A DNA stretch of 64,000 nt from contig OX467092.1 of NCBI GenBank assembly GCA_950106755.1, positions 5,580,001 to 5,644,000 on the forward strand. Direction: 5' to 3'. The notes beneath the pieces are model-generated. The model did no database searches, was not told the DNA's origin, and saw only the letters and a program-made list of their open reading frames with translations. Made by a program: the position numbers and the translations under genes. Origin of the DNA: Climacium dendroides. Taxonomy: Eukaryota > Streptophyta > Bryopsida > Hypnales > Climaciaceae. Positions 1 through 11,029 of the stretch are shown here, piece after piece; position 1 is the first letter of the stretch; the number at the start of each line of letters is the position of its first letter.

Positions 1-78
1 GGCCTTTATATGCTCACAGCTGACACACTCGAATGTGGAAGTATGTACTATGGAACGTACCAAGGAGATTGAGAAAAC

Positions 79-2841
79 ACTTCTATGGCATTATCGGCTA
101 GGGCACTTGAACTTTGAAGCCTTACACAAGTTATCTCAACAGCAAACTATTGTCGGCCTTCCTAAACTCCCTCGTATATAATATGTATGTGAAATTTGTG
201 AAAAAGGCAAACATTCTCACAAAAAGTTTTCCCATAGGCCATAGCCTCACTTCATCGCCACAACCTCTCCATCTTATTCATAGTGATGTTTGTGGCCCAT
301 TTCGCCACCCATCCTATAATGAGGCACGATATTTCATCACCTTCATCAACGATTTTTCTCGCAAAATTTGGGTGGTCCTATTGAAAAGCAGAGACCAAGT
401 ATTACGCGAATTTATCAAATTTAAAACTCGCAAGGAGAATGCCTCTGGTTATAAACTATGTACTCTTCATACTAACAATGGAGGAGAATATGTTTTTCAT
501 CCATTTCAACATTTTTGTGATATGGAAGGTATCAAACATGAATTTAGTCAACTGTTCACTCCGCAAAGCAATGGTCTTGCTAAACGCAAGAAACGTTCTA
601 TTGTAGAGACCGCCTGTTGTCTCGTCCATCACCATCACTTACTAGGCCTTCTTTGGTTTGAAGCTATGAAACACGTATGTTATCTTCTCAACAAACGGCC
701 TACTAAGGCACTTATCAACTCAACTCTCGAGGCTCAGTATACCGGCAAGCAACCCGATTTTTCTACACTTCGAATATTTGGTACTAAAGTCTATGTTCCT
801 GTTCCAAAACACAAATGGTACAAATTAGGGGCCAAAGTCACTCCTTGTATACTTGTCGGCATTGATGATCACACCAAAGGCTTCAGATGCTTTGATCTTC
901 ATACCAAATCAATTATTATTTCACGGGATGTTACCTTTGATGAGACTCAAACAATTGATCCACTCCTCTTGGAAGGTCAAGAAACTCATACTTCTTTTTC
1001 CGTTCAATATCGACTCAATACCTCCAATTCACATTCAAGTCTGAAGACTCCTATTACTATTTCACAGGGCCCAGCACCATCTACGGACATTACTCATAGT
1101 ACTCTTGACAACACTCCTTCTCCCCACGGTCTATCCTCAGTAGATGTTTCTACCAGGCCAATTGCACCTTCTAGTTTCGTGGACGTCAACTCCACTCGAT
1201 TGTCCCTAGCTAACTCGTCGTCATTATCACCATATCAGCTAGTTTACACTCGGCGACCACCAATCATTCTTGCTATTCACAAATCTAACCGCATCTCCAA
1301 GCCTCCTCAAAAACTTCAAGACTATTATCAATTTTTGGGCAGTTTGGAATCCAAAGCCAATGATCTCACCTATGATGATGTCAAACATGACCCTCAATGG
1401 CAACAAATGATGCAAACAGAAATGCAAAGTATTAATCAGAATAAAACCTGGAAGCTTGTTGACTTACCCCCTAGAGCTCGTGCCATTTCATGTAAATGGA
1501 TATACAAAATCAAACCAAGTATCCATGGTCAATCAGATAGATACAAAGCTCGTCTCGTTGCTCGGGGCTTTGACCAAAGAGAAGGCATCGACTATGAGGA
1601 CATCTTTGCCATTGTTTCAAAATACAACACGATCAAAGCCATTAGTGCCATCTCTACTTCCGAAGACTGGGAAATGTATCATGCATTTGGATTTTTTCAC
1701 GGCATTCCTCAATAGTAAACTTCGCCATCGAGTTTACATGCACCAACCTTGTGGTTTTGAAGTTCCCGGCCATGAATATCAAGTATGTCTATTTTATCGC
1801 GCTTTATATGGTCTCAAGCAATCTCCAAATGAATGGTTTCACAAAATTGACAAGTTCGTACAAAAATTATTATTTTGCCAATCTTTTGCTGACAGCAATG
1901 TCTATTATGCCAAAGTTGATGGCAAAATTGTCATCATTGTCCTATATGTGGATGATCTATTTGTCATTGGCAATGATCACTCCAAGATTACTTGGTTCAA
2001 ACAGCAATTGATGGCTCACTTCAAAATGACTGATCTTGGTCTCATAAGCCTCTATTTAGGCCTACAATTTACACGTACCTCTATTGATTTACTTCTACAT
2101 CAAACTGACTATGCTCATAGTATTGTAGAGGAATTTGGCATGCTTGATTGCAATCCTTGCCAAACCCCAATGCAACCTGGTCTTAAATTATCCAAGGACA
2201 CTCAGACACTAGCTGTTGACCCATCTCTCTATAGAAGAATGGTGGACAAACTAATCTTTCTGACAAACACGAGCCCCGACATTGCATTTTCTGTCAATCT
2301 CGTGTCCTGTTATATGCAAGCCCCCCAACAGGCTCACTTCAATGCTGTCAAGACTATTATTCGTTACAGTAAAGGCACTATGTCACTTGGCCTCCATTAT
2401 CAAAAAGGCAATGACTTCACACTTACGGATTATAGCAATGCTGATTGGGGCGGCGATCAGAATGAACGCAAATCCACTAGTACATTCGTTCTCATGGTCG
2501 GTAATACTCCCATCACTTAGTGCAGCAAGAAACAAACATCTGTTTCTTTATCTTCTACGGAATCTGAATATCGAGCTCTAGTAGAAATCACCAAAGAAGT
2601 TATTTACATGCAGGGATTATACTCAGAACTTGGATTCAACACGCATGGACCCATCAAAATCTATAGTGATAATCAAAGCGCCATTAAAATTTCGAAAAAT
2701 CTGATTTATCACTCCAAAACCAAACACTTCGAAGTTCATCTTCATTTTATTCACAACATGGTCAATAAACAACAAATTGAGGTTTTATATACTCCCACAA
2801 ATCGACAATCTGCTGACATTATGACAAAGGCACTTGGATGA
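79..2841 (+). pseudogene. Broken copia pol polyprotein (integrase-RT-RNase H)
   Basis: The HHCC finger (WHYRLGH then CEIC) is read from about 84 and is interrupted by TAA at 179-181. A frameshift near 240 brings in the integrase core (HSDVCGP at about 282-302). Of the DDE triad the first Asp is present, but the second position is Asn (codon 474-476) and the Glu position is Lys (codon 582-584). The integrase C-terminal region ends near 960. RT starts near 1380, shifts frame near 1683, and carries the YVDD motif near 1946-1957. A TAG at 2518-2520 interrupts the frame before RNase H (SDNQSAIK near 2665; end at 2841). The protein cannot be made whole and the integrase would be catalytically dead. 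All calls rest on motifs and domain order. Confidence 0.88.
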
Positions 2842-3512
2842 ATCAAATTTATTGAATGCTGGCAGTTGCTCAATCTTACAGCAGTCGCATCAATAACCTC
2901 TATGCCTGATAAACTTACATTTTTGCTAAATATCTTTCAGCCTCATTCAAAGTCTTGAAACTCTTATACTCCTGCCCTTTATAGCTGTTCACTTGGCGCT
3001 TGCACGCATTCCAACTGCAATACACTCCTGGGCGGACTCCACGACGTACGGCATAAAATTTTCTTACGCTTCCCGTACCTACTCTTGCCCGTTCGCCGAC
3101 TGGGGGGAGCCCGCGACGCTATTCTTGCCGATGTCGTTCCTATCGACACCGTGCCCATTGAAGCCGCCGACTGGAGGGGAACACGCTACACAGTATTTGT
3201 CGACGACGCACCCATTGAAGACGCTCACACAATCGCGCTCTGAGACACCAATTGCAACAGGAACATTGATTTGTGGATCTTCCTAGCCTCGCCATTGTAG
3301 TCGCCTCACAAGTAGATTGCTCACCCCAACAAAGCAATAAGCTATCACTTTGTACAAAAACACCACCAACGATCATAGACACAACAACAACAAGTTTATC
3401 ATGCTCCAACGACGATCCTCTTGTCTACCTGTTCTACTATTGAAACCTTCCGCATCATAATCTGCCATCACTAAACTTCTTTCACGATTATAGTCTAGGG
3501 TTTCAGGGAGGG

Positions 3513-3700
3513 TGTTAGAATATTGTACAAATATACTTAGATTAGTGTACAGTGCTACAGTAAGTTCATTCTAGCTTACCCAGATCCACATTTATTGGAT
3601 CTGACTCTCTCGTACTTAGCTCAATTCTTCTGCCCTGTGGAAGCTCTCTAAGCGGTCTTACAGATTCATTTGCTGCCAATCGTGCCTCCACGTAGGCTTG
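3513..3700 (+). repeat. Start of Copia-1 3' LTR, preceded by polypurine tract
   Basis: A purine-rich stretch ending GGGAGGG (to 3512) directly precedes TGTTAGAATATTG, the usual 5'-TG start of an LTR. The partner LTR is outside the window, so the right end is not resolved and the LTR may be longer or shorter than given. Confidence 0.5.
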
Positions 3701-4457
3701 GCACTATTGATAGCCGCAAGTGTAGACACCCTCATTGAATGTTTCGTAAGCCACGCATGTAACCACCCCGCTAGCACCAAGTGCGAAAGAGCCTTAATAC
3801 TTAACCTCTAAATGTAATGTCCAAGGCCTTTTTTGAATTTCATGAAATTTCATGAACAAAGAGTCAACAATTTGATTAGTTGTATCAATTTTTTTGGAAT
3901 TGTAACAGTACAAATTTGAACTAGAGATGATTGTTAGAGATCACATAGGAAAAGAAAACACAACAATATCACTTATAGATTCAAAGATTATAATGTATGA
4001 TCATGAGGGTGTCAAAACTGCAAAAGTGATTTGAAGTCTTTCAATCCTCTTTTCACATGTCAAATCTAAAAAATTGGCCACTAAAAAAATATGAATATAA
4101 AGGACCTAACATGTATAACCCCAAACAATTTATGGCTTTTCAAAATCTACTCTACAATTTTTTTAAATGAAATTTCTAATGTGATTTTCTCTCCAAGATG
4201 TAGTGTATTTGAGGCTCATTTCCAAGAGCCCTCAACACTACAAAAAGTCAAGATTGCAATGAACATCCTTTCACGAAATCTTGAATACAAAAATCATAAT
4301 CAATCATTTTCAAAATCCGATTGTTGATGCTAAAACTGAACTTCAGAAAGGATATTTCAAAAATATAAACTACTAAAAATAGCAACTTAGTTAGGTTTTA
4401 TGTAACTTCAAAGTATTGTCGACACCAAAATTTGGTGCCTCGGGCATTTAGGGGTTA
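3701..4457. other. Intergenic AT-rich sequence
   Basis: It may include the rest of the Copia-1 LTR. No convincing coding frame, RNA gene or repeat structure is seen. The ORF at 4091-4327 has no recognisable domain. Confidence 0.5.
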
Positions 4458-6290
4458 GGTGAAGCTGAAACCTTTGACTGAGAGTTGTGGGGTATCAGTA
4501 AGTTGAGGTCGAAGTCCACAATGACAGACCTGATATTATTCATGGGCACCATGCACTGCACTTTGTCAGCTTGCCCTTGATACCAGCTTCTAGTGAGCTT
4601 GCTCCGAGCTCCTCCAATAGCTCCTCTCACCGTCTGCAGCAATAGAAGTTTAATTTTCATTAGCACCCGATCGAGGTCTCACGCTATAAACTCCTGCTTT
4701 GGCTCGGGAGCTGGGTCGGCAGAGAGGTACTCAGTGTTAAGCATTTGGCCATGGTATTGCAAAGGTTCCTGTAACAGTACAGTAATTGAAAGTTTCGACA
4801 CTGTGGTGTGGCCGTTGCAGTTCAGCTTCAGAGTGTAGCAGCCGAATCTTGAAGCTTTTGGAAAGATCTGCAGTTAGGAAGAGTTAGTTTCTTCACTTTT
4901 GGCACTGTTTTGAGTTTCAGGTTGTGCTCTTCATGTTGGTGAAGGTTGGTCTCACAACTAGCAATGACAAGGCGATGGTGAGTTCTGGGGAACCAGTACG
5001 GATCATGAAAGCTAGCTGGGTCCTGTGAAGGATTTGCTCAAGGTAAGCGAACAATGGCATGGTGCTGAAGCTTTAGAATTTTAACTTGCTGGTTTATGTG
5101 TACTAGCTCTGACGTTTCTCGGCATCGCGGAGATTTAAGGTTGAGATTTTTTGAAATGGGAGACTAGTGTTGTAGAAGTTCGATGTGGCATGAGCTCGTT
5201 TTCAATCTGATTGAATGCTGACTACGGCAGGTGGGGAGGGAAGGAAATCTATGCTGCAACAGTTGCTTGCAATTTGAAATGGTTGCTCTTATTGAACAAG
5301 AGCTTTTGTGTGAATTCACGGTTGGATCGCTATGGGGACTTCGAGAGTGTGCTGCCTCTCTGTTGCACTGGTTTTGCTTGCTACCTTCCGATCCAATGTG
5401 TCGGTATGGACGCCTTTCACAATCTTCATAAGTTTCAGTACTTTGAAGTAGGTGCTGTCTAATTAGCAATATCACAAACAACACGAGTATTCATATTGTG
5501 GCGTTAATTAAAATCTTGTGCGTACGTTGTGCAGGTACGGGGTTTGATAAATTAAAATGAATCCCAGTGGAAACACCACCATAAAGTGACACACTGTGCA
5601 GTGAACTGGCGATGGTTATAACTTCGGGTAAGTAATCTATGTACAATTCCAACAGTCTTTGATTTTTCTTTCTGAGCGACTTTTTTTCTGACAACAAGGT
5701 ACAAAAACAATAGTTTAGTCAATTTGACCAAGATGTATGAGTGTGCTTTCATTGCGAGATTACTCAATTATAGGGATCACTGGAGAGATCACATACTTTG
5801 GGTTCTCACTCAATGTATAATTGAATTATTTCTTATGCAATCATTCAAACACGGGGAGGTAGCATGTAGACAACCAGTATTGAAGGGCGAGTACACAACC
5901 CCTAATTTCCATTTCATAGATGGTTACGTATCAGTGCAGCAAATTAGCGAAGTCTTGCTAGTTTACACCCAATGGTTGCTAATAGAGTTAACAAAGTGAA
6001 AATACTAGAAGAACTGAGTTGCTGTTGGAAACAGCAACGGGTCAGGATCAGGTCGTCAATGGTTTTCAGAACCATCTCGTGCCACTTTCATTGCCACATG
6101 ACGCACGGCAGAAGGAAAGAAAGACTGAGGCTGGTTCAGAGATATATTCCCTAGCTCCTCCCATGAGCCCCAGATCTTCAGATCTCTTCGAGAGAGCCCC
6201 AGATCTCCAAGCCAAGATTTGATTGTCTAGCTTGATCTATTTCATTTGCCGGAGAGGTTACGTAATGTCCAAGAGATTAAACGTCCACAT
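4458..6290 (+). pseudogene. Truncated, disabled duplicate of the COBRA gene 5' end
   Basis: This stretch is collinear with 10039-12010, the promoter, 5' UTR, exons 1-2 and much of intron 2 of the intact COBRA gene downstream. Shared blocks include the segment around 4507-4540 (matching about 10089-10120) and the signal-peptide exon. The counterpart of exon 1 (5332-about 5402) begins MGTSRVC but has a 4-base insertion near its end. The counterpart of exon 2 (about 5535-5627) has a 6-base insertion and an in-frame TGA after the IK of the NITIK-like motif. Exons 3-6 are absent. It is a segmental tandem duplication that kept the regulatory region and first exons but lost the coding body. Confidence 0.85.
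5726..6085 (+). repeat. Dispersed repeat R, copy A (inside COBRA pseudogene intron)
   Basis: About 360 bp starting GATGTATGAGTGTGC and ending near ATCAGGTCGTCAATGG. The same sequence recurs, diverged, at 11403-11790, 24085-24412 and (3' half) 24950-25160. Copies A and B belong to the COBRA segmental duplication; the others lie more than 12 kb away, so R is a dispersed element. No terminal repeat or coding frame is seen. Confidence 0.7.
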
Positions 6291-6649
6291 CATTAAATTG
6301 GAAGCATTCCACTACCTTAACACATTTCAAGACGTGCAACCCAAAATTGATATGAATCCATATCAGTAAGTCAGGACTACTTTTTACAGCTTTGTATAGA
6401 TGTCAGAACTTCGTAGACGCCCTTTGCAGGCAATTCATCGAACAGGAAGTTCCTGGATCAAGGAGTGCCTAAATTCTTTTCTGTCCCTACCTTGTATATT
6501 TGAATACCCAAAGAAGAAATGATGATTAGCTACTTTAGGTATTCGTTTTCATAGATCCAGAGCACGCATGACTGAAAATCTCGCAAAGGTATCAAAAGAA
6601 TTTAGAGAAGAAGGCCTTCATGCAAAAACCTACGAAAAACGAAGAGACC

Positions 6650-6815
6650 TTCTAGGTGCTGCGTCCGTGGATTATTACGAATAATCGGAAGGAGTTCATT
6701 TTCAAGTCAGTTCCTTCCGATTATTATGAAGAGACCTTCCGATTATCATGACGCAGCATAATTACGAATAATCGGAATGAACTGACTTGAAAATAAACTC
6801 AGCAGCGCCTGAAGC
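6650..6815. repeat. Small foldback repeat with nested TTCCGATTAT motifs
   Basis: Left-arm sequence around GAGTTCATTTTCAAGTCAG is repeated in reverse complement near the right end (CTGACTTGAAAATAAACTC). TTCCGATTAT-type motifs occur several times in both orientations within the arms. The ends (GGTGCTGCG / CAGCAGCGCC) are also roughly complementary. Compatible with a MITE or foldback element; no target duplication was identified. Confidence 0.55.
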
Positions 6816-8957
6816 TCGTAATATATTAGAAAGTCGTTGTTCGACAGTCTGCCCTATCCATGCCAAAAAACCGTTACTCACGAAACTGACGGAACCCAAA
6901 CTGACGGATTCGCGGACTATGAAGTAGCGATGCCAAAAGGCAAAACAAGAATGAAACAAACAAAGCACCAGGACAAGGGAATTATTGGAGCACCAAACAG
7001 TGCTACCAGAGAATGGAATCTTCAGATTCATTCCATTCCTCAGATTAAACTTCGTTTTCATTGCCTTACACTGCGTTGTCTTCGATTCTGTATTTGAGGT
7101 AACTTCGCTTAAAAGTTACACTGTAAGCGCTGAGCATAGTCACTATCATCACAATGCTCAAATATTTACATAATCTTCTGAGGAAATCAAAGAGTATTCT
7201 AATGCAACAAAATACATACTTTAATGTTGCCAAAATTATAAGGATTCAAAGTTTTATTGATGTCCTGACACAAGTTCTCATATCGAAGAGGCTTTCATCC
7301 TCAAAACCAACATGTACCCGTCCTGCACGATTTTAGGGTGTCGCATTTCAATCCGTGTCTCAATCAGGTTCCTCTGCCGTAAACTAGATCTGTACTTATG
7401 CAGTAAGTAAACATCCAAAGACTGAGAAGACATTTAAAATAACGTTCAAATGTTTTATTGAACTAGAACTTCGAGACGAGAAAATACGATTATTTTTAAT
7501 CGGTTATCATGTAACCTTGACACCAAAAGAAATGTCAAATATCATCAATGCATCCTTACCTCGCTATAGGAGAGCTCTCCTTCGAAACACGGTGCTACTT
7601 CGCCATTTTCTAAAGCAGCACCACCAGCCCCTCTCGATTCCAACTTCGCAGCATTCGAAAGTCGAAGCTCCAAACTGAAAATCGACTGGAGGATACGAGA
7701 TTGGCGCTTCTCCAGAGCATCGGCCGAGGCAAGAAGCTGCTGCCTTGGATTCTACCCCTCCACCATTTCAAAAGCATCAAATCACTGATGCATTAACGTG
7801 TTCAATGAACCCAAATCAACAAATTCTTATAAGCTGATCAGAATCGATACACGAAGAGTAACGTGACTTGAAACTCGAATACCGTCGGCTCGATTCGGCA
7901 CAAACCCTAATTCCTTGGTATACAGAGGATTCGACATTGCACCATTGTGAGAGTGAATGCAACTGAACTTGAGGGGATTCCTCATCCATCCATTCTATGG
8001 ATGGATGGAACATCTTGTCTTATCAGTTGTGGCGAAATGCTCGTGTACGGCCTTCACTCATACAATGCAGCCACTGCATAATTGGAGATGTCAGAACTAG
8101 TTGAGCAAGTGATGTTTCTCACTTTTGCACTTTGTTGATGATAGTGCCTTCATTTCATGCCTCCTCGTAGAATGAGACAAGTTGCAAACTGGGGATCCCT
8201 CACTGAGCTTCCTTAGATCTGAGATATTTGAAAATGTTCGAAAATGTTTGAAAATTATGTTCGAAAATTCACCAGTCAGTTGTCCTCTTGAAAGGCTGTC
8301 ATGTTGCAATGTTGTCCACTACATTTTCTACCTGCACAAAATCACTTTACCTTACCTTTCAGCTTGTGTTGCTTTGGAACGAATTATTCACTCCTGGATG
8401 CCCACATGCTCGCCCTTGTTGCTTTATAATTGACCAGTGAGAATCTGACAGCGAAATTTGCCTCTCAAGAGCACCCATCTGGACACCCAATAAATTATCG
8501 CAAACCAGGTAACTTACGACAATCATATTGAGTCATCTAGAGGACTAATATTAACGAACTTGATCTAATTGTAATTGTATTGTAAGTAACAGGGATTCCT
8601 GGCAATTGTAACAAGATTTAATTACGAGCTTGTGTGACAATTAAAATGAATGTACTGTGCAGTTCTGCACTGCCAATAATGCAGGATGAAGGGATCACTT
8701 GCATCCCTCTGCAATTTGAGCACTGTATTGCACATTCTCTTACGTATCCCAAGAATCTCTGATGAGTCGGGTAAACATCAAACTGGGTACGCATGAGTCA
8801 ATTTTGATATTCGTTAGGGGCTTCAAATTTTTTTTAAAGTTTCAAACTTGCCAATTCTGACATACGTGTTGGTAAGGGTCTTCAAAATTTCTTCAAAGTT
8901 GAAACATGTGGGGTAAAGTATCACAAAAATTCAGTTTTACTGTATCTCCACAAGGGT

Positions 8958-9122
8958 GAATATATATTTCATTGGGCATTCATGGATGTTGTAGACAATA
9001 TGTATTTGTTGATCTTGGTTTGGGGATATTTGTCAAATATGAATATATATTTGGGCATTCATGGATGTTGTAGACAATATGTATTTGTTGATCTTGGTTT
9101 GGGGATACTTGTCAAATATGTG
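8958..9122. repeat. 83-bp tandem duplication
   Basis: The block beginning GAATATATATTT and running through CATGGATGTTGTAGACAATA to TTGTCAAATATG occurs twice in a row (starts 8958 and 9041). The copies are nearly identical apart from a few bases near the start and one near the end. Non-coding. Confidence 0.9.
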
Positions 9123-9410
9123 CATGATTGGATATCATTAAGTTTGAATGCATTTATATATTCTACATTTTAACAAAAATATTTAAATGGTGTGAATATG
9201 AGTTCAGATGTGCTCCATCACCCCCATATGCCATGGTTCCTTTGAGATACTTGTTCCCTTGGAGTTAGTAGAAAAGATTGTCAAGAAGGGAATGTGCAGA
9301 GAATGATCTTCTTGCCAAGTAGGATTTACAACAAATTTACTGCATCACATTTTTTTGTGTTTTAGGGTATTGACAAAGTAGGTTTTAAAAAAACATCACC
9401 CTTTCAAGTA

Positions 9411-9854
9411 AGGTAAAGCAATCCATTGTGGTCAAACGGGCGCCTAGGAAATGATCCTATTGTGGGGTTTTCTTGAGTATGTGAGATGTGGACCACAATG
9501 CATGCCTTACATGACAGCAATGGAGTGAACACTGACCTCATTAGGAACTTCTAATTTTTTAGTGTGAAGTTCATTGTAAAAATTGACTTTTTTGACCTTT
9601 TGTAATAGAAAATATTTTGACTACATTAGGTAGTGAGATGAGCATTATAGATTCAAATTTTGTTATACAGACTCTTTGGGGCTGAATACTTCAGAAATTC
9701 CTAGTGAATTCATACTTTGTCAAAAAAAAAATTAATTTCAATTTCACTTGCACTTGTTTCTTGCACTTGTACTAATGTGGGGAAAAAATTGAAAATTTTC
9801 AACAACAAGATGATGTCAAACTCCTCATTCTGACCACAATGGGCTGTTTTACCT
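9411..9854. mobile_element. Stowaway-like MITE with 24-bp terminal inverted repeats
   Basis: The left end AGGTAAAGCAATCCATTG and the reverse complement of the right end (AGGTAAAACAGCCCATTG) match at about 21 of 24 positions. TA dinucleotides flank both sides (9409-9410 and 9855-9856), as expected for Tc1/mariner-type target duplication. The 444-bp length and lack of coding capacity fit a non-autonomous element. Confidence 0.7.
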
Positions 9855-10038
9855 TATACGCATACCCAGAGACATACATCCCCAAACCTAACATACACTG
9901 ATCCGCTCACCCTAACTACGACCTAGACGTACAGTGCGTAATATTCGTTTCCATGGCTGTATGGTACCAGAACACTCCCACCGCCCTTGTCACGCCATGG
10001 AAGCAAGAGCAGGGCTAATAAGCTAGCCAGCTCCAATA

Positions 10039-11029
10039 AGTGAAGCTGATAGTTACCTTTTGATTGAGAGCCGTGGGGCAGCACCAGCGAGGTCGAAGTC
10101 CACAATGACAGACCTGATATTATTCATGGCACCACTGTACTTTGTCAGCAGTATTGATTGGGAACGAAGGCAACGAGCTACCCAAGGCCCCAGCCTCTCC
10201 TCCCTTTCAGCCGTTGCCAGCTTCTAGTGAGCTTGCTCCCAGAGTCCCAGGTCCTCGATTGCTTCGGACTCTCAGTGAGACACACAGACAGACAGACCCG
10301 CCTTCATTTTTCCAAAAGCTTCAACTTTCCTCCCTCTCGATCTCCACCATCTGCAGCAATAGAAGTTTGATTTGCGCAATAAAACTTCTGCAGCTAGGGG
10401 AGCTGGGTTGGGTTGGCAGATCGATCGAGACGTACTCGTCTTTAAGCTTTGGCCATGGTGCAAAGGCTCCTGTAACAGTACATTGAAAGTTTCGCCACGG
10501 AGTGTGGTGAGGCCGTTGCAGTTCGTGCAGCTGGAGGACGGACGTAGGTGGTGACCCAAGCTTGAAGCTTTTCTGGAAAGCTAGCTCTGCATTTTAGGAA
10601 GAGTTTCGATCTTCACGTTGGACACGGTTTTGAGTTTCAGGTTGTAAACTCCATGTCGGTGCAGGTCGATCTCACAGCACTCACAAGGCAATGGTTACAG
10701 TAAGGAGCATGAGAGCTCCTGTGGAGGATTTGTGAAAGGTACGCGAACAATGGCCGGTGGTTTAGAAAACTTCGGAATTTTAATTTGCTGAACAGGTGAA
10801 TGTATATTTACTCTGACGTTGCTCGTCATAGCGGGTTTGGATTTTCTGAAATGTGAGACCGTTGTAAGTTGTAGAGGTTAGATGCGACATGAGCTCGTCT
10901 TCAATGTGATTAATTGCTGGCTATGGCAGGTGTGGGGAAGGAAATCAATGCTGCAGCAGTTGCTTGCAAATTGAAGCGGTTGAGCTTACTGAACAAGAGC
11001 TTTTTGTTTGGATTCACGGTTGGATCGCC
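10039..11029 (+). promoter_or_regulatory. Promoter and 5' UTR region of the COBRA gene
   Basis: This stretch upstream of the signal-peptide ATG is shared with the upstream pseudogene copy (4458-5331) but has several indels. Transcription start and elements cannot be fixed by eye. ORFs here (for example 10142-10486) are not supported by any family. Confidence 0.45.

Larger units (their letters stand above)
1..3700 (+). mobile_element. Copia-1: 3' part of a degenerate Ty1/copia LTR retrotransposon
   Basis: The pol domain order is GAG-pre-integrase zinc finger, integrase, reverse transcriptase, RNase H, which is the Ty1/copia order. It is followed by about 650 bp of non-coding DNA, a purine-rich tract (about 3500-3512) and a sequence starting TGTTAGAATATTG at 3513 that looks like the 3' LTR. 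The 5' LTR and gag lie upstream of the window, so the LTR length, target duplication and exact 3' end cannot be set; 3700 is a nominal limit. Several stops, frameshifts and lost catalytic residues mark it as dead. Confidence 0.85.
6291..9410. other. Intergenic region without a recognised gene
   Basis: Only short ORFs without recognisable domains occur. It contains the foldback at 6650-6815 and the 83-bp tandem duplication at 8958-9122. The slightly GC-richer stretch 7560-8040 could be decayed genic DNA but gave no family match. Confidence 0.5.
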
